From: Leptospiraceae bacterium
GTDB taxonomy: Bacteria; Spirochaetota; Leptospiria; Turneriellales; Turneriellaceae
Length of the DNA: 20,443 nucleotides
NCBI GenBank assembly: GCA_016788945.1
Contig: JAEUSA010000070.1
Coordinates: forward strand, 1-20,443
Direction: 5' to 3'
Position 1 is the stretch's first letter. Every line of letters begins with the position of its first letter. Made by a program: the position numbers and the translations under genes. Below the pieces are notes generated by a model. The model was not told the DNA's origin. It ran no database searches and saw only the letters and a list, made by a program, of their open reading frames with translations. Shown here piece after piece: positions 14,054-20,443 of this stretch.

Positions 14054-15190
14054 ATGTGGCACCGCTCATTGCTAATTTCGATTATTTTACCCTCCCTGAT
14101 GCTCAATGGAATTTCCGCCGCGGCAAGAGTCGCTGACGAACACGGGGATATCCGCAACAATTCACAACGCAGTACCTTGGTAGCAAACCCCGATTTAGCC
14201 CGCGTCGCGATCGTGCGCTACGAAGATAAAACCGAAAGTAAGAATTTCGGTTACATGCCCGATTCATTGACCGAGGCGATCGATAAGTCACTGCAGCGAC
14301 GTTTCGAGTATCAGCGTGAGAATCCGAAAAAAACCGCCGCCACGATTGCCGAATTCAAGAAAAAACATCCGGAAATCGATGCCGATGATGCCGTAGATTT
14401 CTGCCGCTTGCACAAAACGGATATTCTGATTCTGGGTAAGTTCGAATTCGACGCGCAGAGGAATGAAATCGTAGTGCGAACTTCGATATCGCTCGGCGTA
14501 CAGGTCTTCTTTCGCACGTTGAAAGAACGTCGTAACCCGGTCGATGCGACGATTTTTGGACTCGCCGATCTGGTCGCCGACGATATCGTGCAGATGCTTG
14601 TAGAAATTGCGCGAGAGCAGGTTCAGAAAAAGAATCTGCATGCGAAAGAGCAGAAACTGCAACTGTACCGCAGTCAGGTCGTCACTTGGGTTGAACCCAA
14701 CTGGAATCTATTTATGGGGGGTGTCGCCACGATTCCGCTGAGTACATCCTTTACCAACTACCGCAGCATGCAACCGCAACTTTCGCTGCTTGTCGAGCAC
14801 CGTATATACCGAAAACTTTTCGTCGGCTTCTCCGCCGATGCCTCACGCATACGTGCGGCCGGCTTGGGCATCGATGTTGTTGCCGGGGCGGCGCTCGTTG
14901 GCTATCACCTGCACGTCGCTAACCGCTGGGATATTTTCGTTCTCGCGGGCGGGGGATACTACTTCGGGAAATACGTGAACACGCTCACGTGCACAGCGGC
15001 ATGCCCGAGTTCTGTGAGCGCCGAATCTTTCACCATTTACAATCCGTACGCGACGTCGCGCCTTGGAGCAAACTTTCTGATGACCCACTGGTTATCTTTG
15101 AGCGCGTTTGCGCAGGGCGGATTATTTTTTGATAAACCGCAACCGCTCTACTTTGCCGGCGGCGGACTCGCGGTGGGTTTTCATTTTTGA
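14054..15190 (+). CDS. CsgG/TolB-like N-domain fused to outer-membrane beta-barrel
   Basis: This 378-residue exported protein is cleaved after about residue 23. Residues about 45-195 resemble the CsgG/TolB/FlgO-type fold: 'ARVAIVRYEDKTES', then 'KTDILILGKFEFDAQRNEIV' and 'LADLVADDIVQMLVE'. A charged linker follows. Residues about 215-378 have alternating beta segments ('NLFMGGVATIPL', 'QLSLLVEHRIYRKLFVGFSA', 'DIFVLAGGGYYFGKY') and end 'GGGLAVGFHF', with the terminal Phe typical of outer-membrane barrels. I chose ATG 14054, placed 6 bases after AAGGTG; a GTG at 14045 overlapping the previous gene is an alternative. It may assemble or anchor surface proteins, including the adjacent DUF1554 lipoprotein. 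The fold call is moderate and the role inferred. Confidence 0.65.
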   Translation: MWHRSLLISIILPSLMLNGISAAARVADEHGDIRNNSQRSTLVANPDLARVAIVRYEDKTESKNFGYMPDSLTEAIDKSLQRRFEYQRENPKKTAATIAEFKKKHPEIDADDAVDFCRLHKTDILILGKFEFDAQRNEIVVRTSISLGVQVFFRTLKERRNPVDATIFGLADLVADDIVQMLVEIAREQVQKKNLHAKEQKLQLYRSQVVTWVEPNWNLFMGGVATIPLSTSFTNYRSMQPQLSLLVEHRIYRKLFVGFSADASRIRAAGLGIDVVAGAALVGYHLHVANRWDIFVLAGGGYYFGKYVNTLTCTAACPSSVSAESFTIYNPYATSRLGANFLMTHWLSLSAFAQGGLFFDKPQPLYFAGGGLAVGFHF

Positions 15191-15209
15191 CTTTTTTGGG
15201 GGAAAGCCA

Positions 15210-15602
15210 ATGGAAATTATTCTCAAACGGCGGATCAAATCTCGCGCAGACATCGCTGCGCTGTCTCCAGAAGAGCGCGAACAATTTCGGAAAGCGATGT
15301 GGGGCTTGATTCGAGAAAAGACAATCGAGGATGCCGTGCGCTGGTGCGATAAGGAACTCGTTTCTTGGCTTCAGCTTGAATTGCGTGACAATGGTACCAC
15401 GATTATGGATGTCTGGAGCATAGCCAACATGGATGACGCCATTTTCTTCTGGCATGACACCGAGAACGAATCAGGCATAGTAATGAGTCAGACCTTCGTT
15501 AGCGACGAGCATGAAAATCGCGAAGGGCTGATTCTTCAGATTCAGGCGGCCATGGATGCATTCGAAGGGCCCGAATGGAGAGAATGGGAGCGCGATAAGT
15601 AA
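15210..15602 (+). CDS. Hypothetical 130-residue cytosolic protein
   Basis: A strong GGGGGAAAG precedes ATG 15210, and the frame gives a soluble, acidic-to-neutral, Trp-rich protein with no signal peptide. I do not recognise a family. It begins 'MEIILKRRIKSRADIAALSP', contains 'TTIMDVWSIANMDDAIFFWH', and ends 'GPEWREWERDK'. A longer frame from 15108 exists but overlaps the barrel gene and lacks support. The gap from the barrel gene stop is only 19 bp, so it may be the last member of that transcript. Confidence 0.65.
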   Translation: MEIILKRRIKSRADIAALSPEEREQFRKAMWGLIREKTIEDAVRWCDKELVSWLQLELRDNGTTIMDVWSIANMDDAIFFWHDTENESGIVMSQTFVSDEHENREGLILQIQAAMDAFEGPEWREWERDK

Positions 15603-15681
15603 TAGATTGAACTATTTCATGTAAATAACCGTGGGGCTCTTGGTTCCGGTATTTTCTCCATTGGGTATTCGCGACACGCTT

Positions 15682-16443
15682 ATGGCCGCACAACTGTACG
15701 CTGGCCTCGAAACACGCCAGATTCGTTTGGAAGAATGGAGGATTCATTCGACAGAAGAACTTGCAAGCCTGCAGCATGTCCTCCATGACTGTACGGCATG
15801 CACGATTTCTTTCAACGATGCTCGCCTCGATTCTATAGCGACCTGCGAACTCGTAAACCTGATCAAAAAGGATTTTTCCTATCTCGACCTCGGCGCGACA
15901 AACTGCGGCTTGCGCATCTGGCCGACGAAAGTATGGCTGCATTTCACGTGGAGATCGGGGGAGGAACTTGCGGCTTTCGCTCGCGATCTCAGTGGCGAGG
16001 CTGGTAGAACGATCCCGTTGACGGGGACCTCAACAATACAGGAGTCTGAATTCACCATCACGACAACAGCGGCTGATTCTCATGGCCTGACTCTTGAAAC
16101 CACCGCGCGCGATCTTGCACTGCGATTGTTCCTGAAGAGCTGCCTTGAAAGTCGTTGCAGCGGTTTCATCGCAGATCCTCAGGACAGTGCCCGCGAGCCC
16201 CTGATGGCATTTTTGCGATCCTCCACCGCCAAGGTAAGTGCAGAGCTTACATTATCCACGGCGGCCGCACTTCGTAACGCAGAAAAACTTCGCGGCGCAC
16301 TACAGTGGCAAGCAGAAGGCACCCTCATCTCGATGCCTTCAGGTCGTGTATTTACCTATTTATTAGCTCCGGTTGACGTAAATAAGGCGGTTGCTTGGCG
16401 TGAAGAAATCGCTGCGGTATTAACCCTGATAGATAAGCGGTAA
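15682..16443 (+). CDS. Hypothetical protein of unknown function
   Basis: This is a 253-residue soluble protein without signal peptide or membrane segment and with no domain I recognise. The first part has 'TCELVNLIKKDFSYLDLG' and 'TKVWLHFTWRSGEELAAF'. The C-terminal half is helical and Ala-rich ('LSTAAALRNAEKLRGALQ'). I placed the start at ATG 15682; an in-frame GTG at 15631 would add 17 residues. Neither start has a clear ribosome binding site. The gene is convergent with the GHKL-type ATPase gene downstream, and no clear bidirectional terminator is visible in the 57 bp between them. Confidence 0.5.
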   Translation: MAAQLYAGLETRQIRLEEWRIHSTEELASLQHVLHDCTACTISFNDARLDSIATCELVNLIKKDFSYLDLGATNCGLRIWPTKVWLHFTWRSGEELAAFARDLSGEAGRTIPLTGTSTIQESEFTITTTAADSHGLTLETTARDLALRLFLKSCLESRCSGFIADPQDSAREPLMAFLRSSTAKVSAELTLSTAAALRNAEKLRGALQWQAEGTLISMPSGRVFTYLLAPVDVNKAVAWREEIAAVLTLIDKR

Positions 16444-16500
16444 CTAACGATGAGCCAGATGTGCCTGTAATCTGTGAATAGTTATCTTGATTACGGGAGA

Positions 16501-17193
16501 CTAGTACCTCGGCAATTCTGGTTTGTACGATCTGTCGATCGGCAGTTCGAATGACGCCCAGGTTCGTTTTTTGCCGTCGGTCTTAATCACGAACACACGC
16601 GGATCAACGCCTGCTGCTTTGAGTGCAGCGAGACTGAGAAAAATGCCGAGACCTGCACCTTCGCTGTCATCGCCATGATTCATCATGAAATCCCCCAAAT
16701 CTTCGCACGACATCGCCAGCGCCAGCTTTTCCCGAACGCGCTGCTCTTCGTGCTTTTTCATGGGTGTGTTGTTCTGTACTTCAATATGCAGTTTGTTCTT
16801 ATCGGAACTGATGGCGATCAGCACATGCAGGTCGTTGCGTTTGGCCTTGGGACCGTAGACATAGGGCATATCATCTGATAAATTATCTTTAAAAATAGTC
16901 ATTCCCTGTTCATACTGCTCGGCATTGTCGGAATCAATATTGTGCTCGCGGAAAATGACGCGCTTAAAATTGGCTTTCGCGGCGTTCACCGTCAGCTCTT
17001 TGAGCAGCATCGATGCCGTTGTAATCAGATCGTCGCGGCCCGATCGCCGCAAAATCTGTGTGGTCACCTTGCGAATGAACTCTTCAGTAACAGGCAAAAC
17101 CCCGTATGCCCGAACATGAATCGAATCGTTTTTTTCCAGCGCCGCTTCTACATGCGGCCAAGCAGCGTCGACCGTCGAAATCAGGTATTCCAC
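16501..17193 (-). CDS. GHKL/HATPase-fold protein, possible RsbW-type switch kinase
   Basis: This 230-residue soluble protein has hallmarks of a histidine-kinase-like ATPase fold. An N-box like 'LLKELTVNAAKANFKR' lies at residues 63-78 (Glu66, Asn70, Lys73), and a G2-like 'SEGAGLGIFLSLAALKAAG' at about 177-195. The G1 position reads 'EVQNNTPM' and lacks the usual Asp-x-Gly, so ATP binding may be altered. RsbW/SpoIIAB kinases of this fold phosphorylate STAS antagonists and bind sigma factors. Here a STAS gene lies about 4.3 kb away on the other strand. The N-terminal 55 residues and the insert at 85-120 are not typical of short RsbW proteins. The start is a GTG with a weak ribosome binding site. 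Confidence 0.65.
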   Translation of the reverse strand: MEYLISTVDAAWPHVEAALEKNDSIHVRAYGVLPVTEEFIRKVTTQILRRSGRDDLITTASMLLKELTVNAAKANFKRVIFREHNIDSDNAEQYEQGMTIFKDNLSDDMPYVYGPKAKRNDLHVLIAISSDKNKLHIEVQNNTPMKKHEEQRVREKLALAMSCEDLGDFMMNHGDDSEGAGLGIFLSLAALKAAGVDPRVFVIKTDGKKRTWASFELPIDRSYKPELPRY

Positions 17194-17260
17194 GAATCAT
17201 ATACGAGCCACGCACGAATGACGTGCCAAGAATTTGCGCTGTGCACTCAAAAAGAGGTGT

Positions 17261-18349
17261 TTAGTTGTCGGTCTCTGCGCCGAACGTGAGGTATGTGTCT
17301 GTAATCGCCCGGTTATTAGCCGTCATGTAGTCTGCTGATTTCGCGCTACTCAGCATGCGCATTTCATGGATATAGCCATCCCACGCCCAAGTCGCGGTGG
17401 GCGTCTGGCCATAGTTGCCGATCTTGGCCGAGGGCAATATGCCGGTATGGCCGAAAGCGCTCCCGGTATCGGTCTGTACGCCGTTGAAATACATCGTGAA
17501 GTTGAGCCCCGTATAGGTGATACTCACATAAGTCAGGGTGTTGAGTGTGTAGGCAGTAGCCGAAGTTACCCCCGTCGCATTGTCGCCGAACGTACCAAAA
17601 AACGCTCTGGATGTGTGTACCGCACCGAGATAGATGCGCTCTGCTCCGGTGTTGGTGTGAGAAAAAGCAAAGCGGTAGTTGGTCGCCGTCGGCGCTGTAC
17701 GCATTTCAACAATCGCTTCGATGGTGCCTGCTGCGGTTGTCAGACCGGTCGTGGGAATCTGGATATAGGGATTCACCGCCGCATCGAAGAACCCCTTACC
17801 GCCCATTTGCGCGGTGCTCGAATGCGTTACGTTGGAGCTCGCGGTCGCGTGGTTGGCATTCGCGGTCGAATCATTGCCATCAGCCATGTGGTAGACTCCC
17901 TTGTATTCACTGCTCCATACAGCCGCGGCATTGCTACCCGCGCCTGCGTTAGGGTTTCCATAGCGCATCACAATGCTGTCGCTCGTTGAACCGGCGTCGA
18001 TTTGCGGAACTTTCACCCAGACGAGAGAGGTACCCGAGGTGAACCAGCGCTCGATCTCATAGCTGAGTTCGGTGACGCCATCGGCGTCGTAGAAACGCAG
18101 ATCTTGGCCGTTACCCTGACAGAGACCATAGTCAATGCGCGAGGCATCAAGCCTCACGAGCAGTGGAAAATCGGTCAGCTGACCGATGGTCGCATTATTG
18201 ATTGTAATCGTGCGCTTCTTTGCCCACAACCCTGTCGTTTTGCGCTGTGATGCATCGTAGTCATCGAGAAATCGCGTGACCATATTTCCGCAACGAGCAG
18301 AAAAGAGACATAATGCCGCGAAAACAATGGTGGAAAATCCCCGGGCCAT
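17261..18349 (-). CDS. DUF2341 / LamG-like lipoprotein
   Basis: This is a predicted surface lipoprotein of 362 residues from ATG 18349. The leader ends 'LCLFSARC-GN' (Cys20), with Arg at -1 as in the NHL-repeat lipoprotein. Residues about 40-145 match DUF2341 ('FPLLVRLDASRIDYGLCQG', 'DLRFYDADGVTELSYEIE', 'WVKVPQIDAGSTSDSIVMRY'). The rest is a concanavalin-A/LamG-like sandwich ('VYHMADGNDSTANANHAT', 'SITYTGLNFTMYFNGV', 'AWDGYIHEMRML'). Such pairs are found on bacterial surface proteins that bind glycans or partners. A longer frame from 18394 runs into the WG gene downstream end and is not needed. It lies 56 bp after the WG-repeat gene and 67 bp before the GHKL gene, all on the same strand. Confidence 0.78.
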   Translation of the reverse strand: MARGFSTIVFAALCLFSARCGNMVTRFLDDYDASQRKTTGLWAKKRTITINNATIGQLTDFPLLVRLDASRIDYGLCQGNGQDLRFYDADGVTELSYEIERWFTSGTSLVWVKVPQIDAGSTSDSIVMRYGNPNAGAGSNAAAVWSSEYKGVYHMADGNDSTANANHATASSNVTHSSTAQMGGKGFFDAAVNPYIQIPTTGLTTAAGTIEAIVEMRTAPTATNYRFAFSHTNTGAERIYLGAVHTSRAFFGTFGDNATGVTSATAYTLNTLTYVSITYTGLNFTMYFNGVQTDTGSAFGHTGILPSAKIGNYGQTPTATWAWDGYIHEMRMLSSAKSADYMTANNRAITDTYLTFGAETDN

Positions 18350-18405
18350 TAAGTAGTTGTACGAAATCAGCGGTTGCCGATTGCCAAAATCCACACGAAG
18401 AGTCC

Positions 18406-18849
18406 CTACGGACGGTGTATCTTACCGGTTTTGTCGACTTCACCCCATTCGCCCGTCTTTTCATCGATCATGCTGTGTTCGCCCATTTTTATACTCTTGC
18501 AGCCATTACAGAACCGCGCGCGGCCTTTTTCGAACGGATATACAAAATCAAACTGCGCACGAATCACTTTAACGCCTTTCTCGTTGACAAACCCCATTTT
18601 GCCGTTCTCGACAAAACGCAACAATCCTTCTTGCACATAATCAGGGCCGTTGTCAAACAAGAACGGTATGTAGATGATCTTGCGTTGCCGGTTAATTGCC
18701 TTCCAACCGTCGCGGGTGATAATGTGGGCGATGCCGTAATTATTGAAATTGACTTCACCGAAGGTTTCGCGGTGATACGCGGTAATATCTTCTTCGCCAA
18801 ATAGCGGTGCAGTTAACAATGCGGCACACAGCAAATGCGTTATCTTCAT
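18406..18849 (-). CDS. Exported WG-repeat protein
   Basis: This is a 147-residue secreted protein. A signal peptide ('MKITHLLCAALLTAPLFG', followed by EED) is followed by WG ('KWG') repeats. The clearest is 'NGKMGFVNEKGVKVIRAQFD' then 'FVYPFEKGRARF'; partial ones are 'DGWKAINRQRK' and, at the end, 'EWGEVDKTGKIHRP'. WG repeats are short beta units first noted in Leptospira and thought to mediate binding. ATG 18849 is preferred because it gives a proper signal peptide; the frame extends to 18915 but that would bury it. The gene diverges from the dehydrogenase gene across about 81 bp. Confidence 0.78.
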   Translation of the reverse strand: MKITHLLCAALLTAPLFGEEDITAYHRETFGEVNFNNYGIAHIITRDGWKAINRQRKIIYIPFLFDNGPDYVQEGLLRFVENGKMGFVNEKGVKVIRAQFDFVYPFEKGRARFCNGCKSIKMGEHSMIDEKTGEWGEVDKTGKIHRP

Positions 18850-18930
18850 GGCGGATGTATAACGGGGAACCACCTGCATCGTCAAATATTCTCGACAGAG
18901 CCCCGAAAGCCCCAAAATTGCCGGCAGCGT
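18850..18930. promoter_or_regulatory. Divergent intergenic region, WG-repeat gene and dehydrogenase
   Basis: These 81 bases must hold the start signals for two divergent genes. No convincing -35/-10 pair or operator dyad could be assigned by eye. Confidence 0.3.
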
Positions 18931-20079
18931 ATGCCTGATATAATCGACTTTCAGACCACACGCCGCATCATCTGCGAGCCCGGGGCGATTGCGCGACTAC
19001 CGGCACTCGCGCGCGAACTCGGTATCACGCGTGCGCTCATCGTCACAGACAATGGAATATTCAAATCGGGCCTGCACAAACGGGCTACCGACGCGCTGCG
19101 AAACGGTGATATCGATTTTGCAGTCGATCACGATGTCGTCGCTGATCCGCCGGAAGCGGTCGTACTCGAAGCGATCACCAAGGCGCGCAGCCTGCGCATC
19201 GACGGTGTGATCGGCTTCGGCGGCGGCAGTTCTATGGATGTCGCCAAAGTTATTGCAACACTCGTTGCCTCGCGCCAGTCGATTCAAGAAATTTACGGTA
19301 TCGGCAATGTCAGAGGTAACCGACTACCGCTGATTCAAATTCCAACGACCGCAGGCACCGGCTCTGAAGTGACACCGATTGCAATCATTACGACGGGGCA
19401 AACGACCAAAACGGGCATTGTCTCGCCCCAACTTTTACCCGACATTGCACTGCTTGATGCCTCACTCACAATAGGCCTTCCACCGCATGTCACGGCGGCA
19501 ACGGGTATCGATGCGATGGTACACGCGATTGAAGCCTACACGAGCAAGATAAAGAAAAACGCCTACTCAGATATGCTGGCGCGCGAGGCACTGCGCCTAT
19601 TGTCCGCCAACCTAATCACGGCGGTCAGGCAGGGTGATAACCTTGCAGCGCGCCAGGCAATGCTCTACGGCGCGATGCTTGCGGGGCAGGCATTTGCCAA
19701 CGCGCCGGTTGCGGCGGTGCATGCGCTGGCCTATCCGTTGGGCGGGCACTACCATATTTCGCACGGATTGTCAAACTCGCTGATGCTGCCGCATGTGTTG
19801 CGCTTTAACCTGATAGAAGCCGCAGGCCTCTATGCTGAACTGTGCGGATTTCTGCCGGCGACGAGGCAGGCGCCGTCGGGAGAATATTTTATCGAAGTAC
19901 TGAACGATATTATAACCCAAACAGGAATCGCCCGCACACTGCAAGAAGTCAGCGTACCTCGTGAAGATCTGCCGATTCTATCTCGCGATGCGATGCTGCA
20001 GCAGCGATTGCTGGTCAATAACCCGCGCCCGGTCACAGAAGCCGACGCGCTTTCCCTTTATGAAAAAGCGTGGGGATAA
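18931..20079 (+). CDS. Iron-containing (group III) alcohol dehydrogenase
   Basis: This is a 382-residue cytosolic oxidoreductase that would interconvert an alcohol and an aldehyde or ketone with NAD(P). The nucleotide-binding 'GFGGGSSMDVAK' lies at about 96-106 and the family signature 'IPTTAGTGSEVTP' at 137-149. The metal ligands are visible: Asp194 and His198 in 'GIDAMVHAIEAY', His264 in 'AVHALAYPLGGHYHISHG', and His278. Length is normal for the family. ATG 18931 gives the usual family N-terminus; an upstream frame start at 18835 would add 32 unlikely residues. Substrate cannot be read from sequence; lactaldehyde, 1,3-propanediol, butanol and maleylacetate reductases share this fold. The next gene starts 4 bp after its stop. 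Confidence 0.9.
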   Translation: MPDIIDFQTTRRIICEPGAIARLPALARELGITRALIVTDNGIFKSGLHKRATDALRNGDIDFAVDHDVVADPPEAVVLEAITKARSLRIDGVIGFGGGSSMDVAKVIATLVASRQSIQEIYGIGNVRGNRLPLIQIPTTAGTGSEVTPIAIITTGQTTKTGIVSPQLLPDIALLDASLTIGLPPHVTAATGIDAMVHAIEAYTSKIKKNAYSDMLAREALRLLSANLITAVRQGDNLAARQAMLYGAMLAGQAFANAPVAAVHALAYPLGGHYHISHGLSNSLMLPHVLRFNLIEAAGLYAELCGFLPATRQAPSGEYFIEVLNDIITQTGIARTLQEVSVPREDLPILSRDAMLQQRLLVNNPRPVTEADALSLYEKAWG

Positions 20080-20082
20080 CAC

Positions 20083-20443
20083 ATGCGCAGGCTGATGGCA
20101 AATGCCATATTTCCGGCTGCCTTGCTTTTTTTCGGCGCGAGCACAGTACAGCAGACGCTGGACGCAGCAGAGCAACACGTTGTCGATGCTCCGTACCAAC
20201 CCGATTACGCGAAGGGAGTGCCTGAGCGGCATCTGTGGCATCAACTGCGCAAAGCGTTTATTCGCCACCGCTACACACAGATTCTCAAACGGTACCGCGA
20301 CAAGTTGCGCTGCGACGCCTGTATCAGCGCGCATATGGATATCGCGTTTAGCGTCGACCTCGCGGGTCAAGTTAACATCCACCACATTGAAAAAGAACAG
20401 GCATGCGGCGGTAACTTTCCGCAGGGCATGCGCGAAGATTTTA
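20083..20443 (+). CDS. Secreted protein, 5' part only, possible TonB-like C-domain
   Basis: The frame opens at ATG 20083, 4 bp after the dehydrogenase stop, and is open for 120 codons to the window edge. A signal peptide ('MRRLMANAIFPAALLFFGAS') is followed by a basic helical stretch and two cysteines in 'RCDACI'. The last visible part ('DIAFSVDLAGQVNIHHIEKE') resembles the start of a TonB/AgmX-type C-terminal domain, in which a 'G-x-V' strand follows 'F-x-V/I-x'. This is a weak resemblance. Close spacing suggests co-transcription with the dehydrogenase, though the functions do not obviously match. Confidence 0.55.
   Translation, partial: MRRLMANAIFPAALLFFGASTVQQTLDAAEQHVVDAPYQPDYAKGVPERHLWHQLRKAFIRHRYTQILKRYRDKLRCDACISAHMDIAFSVDLAGQVNIHHIEKEQACGGNFPQGMREDF

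Noticed and set aside
16444..16500. Bidirectional terminator between the convergent genes
   Set aside because: Only weak stems (CAGAT/ATCTG and GTAATC/GATTAC) are present, with no T-run on either side.
1..20443. CRISPR array, tRNA, rRNA, transposase or phage genes
   Set aside because: No regularly spaced direct repeats, no RNA-gene cores and no recognisable transposase, integrase or structural phage proteins were seen on either strand.

Overview
The window looks like chromosomal DNA of a GC-rich member of the Leptospirales, such as a Turneriella- or Leptonema-like spirochaete. The signs are a DUF1554-type lipoprotein, a WG ('KWG')-repeat protein, a DUF2341/LamG lipoprotein, several lipoproteins with relaxed lipoboxes, and fairly GC-rich coding sequence. 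Leptospira proper is much more AT-rich. The genus is inference. No rRNA, tRNA, CRISPR array, complete insertion sequence or phage gene was found.

Layout. (a) 1-743: an AT-richer stretch with no confident gene, possibly holding the start of a minus-strand gene that runs off the left edge. (b) 10291-744, all minus strand: a membrane SpoIIE/PP2C phosphatase with a HAMP domain, a membrane TPR-like protein whose start overlaps the phosphatase stop, ECF sigma factor 1, a micro-ORF, FecR-like anti-sigma factor 1, a small envelope protein, an NHL-repeat lipoprotein, and a heparinase II/III-like polysaccharide-lyase lipoprotein. (c) 10379-15190, plus strand, divergent from (b): ECF sigma factor 2, a micro-ORF, FecR-like protein 2, a STAS anti-sigma antagonist, a paralogue of the small envelope protein, a DUF1554 lipoprotein, and a CsgG/TolB-like plus beta-barrel protein. 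(d) 15210-16443: two plus-strand genes of unknown function. (e) 18849-16501, minus strand: a WG-repeat protein, a DUF2341/LamG lipoprotein, and a GHKL-type ATPase. (f) 18931 to the end, plus strand: an iron-containing alcohol dehydrogenase and the start of a secreted protein cut by the window edge.

The most interesting structure is a pair of paralogous sigma / micro-ORF / FecR / small envelope protein cassettes. They point away from each other and lie on either side of a phosphatase/TPR gene pair. A STAS antagonist sits inside one cassette and a GHKL ATPase lies about 4 kb beyond it, so the three component types of an Rsb/SpoIIA partner switch occur next to two ECF/FecR systems. No TonB-dependent receptor is present, which sets this apart from classical FecIRA. 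Five of the proteins (both FecRs, both small envelope proteins, and the TPR protein) share a beta-rich segment of about 45 residues built around a 'DG/NG/SG ... E(D/N) ... K ... I/V' pattern. It may be an uncharacterised common module linking sensing and envelope output. My working model is an envelope-sensing network that controls surface lipoproteins and glycan-active proteins. This is inference from content and order only.
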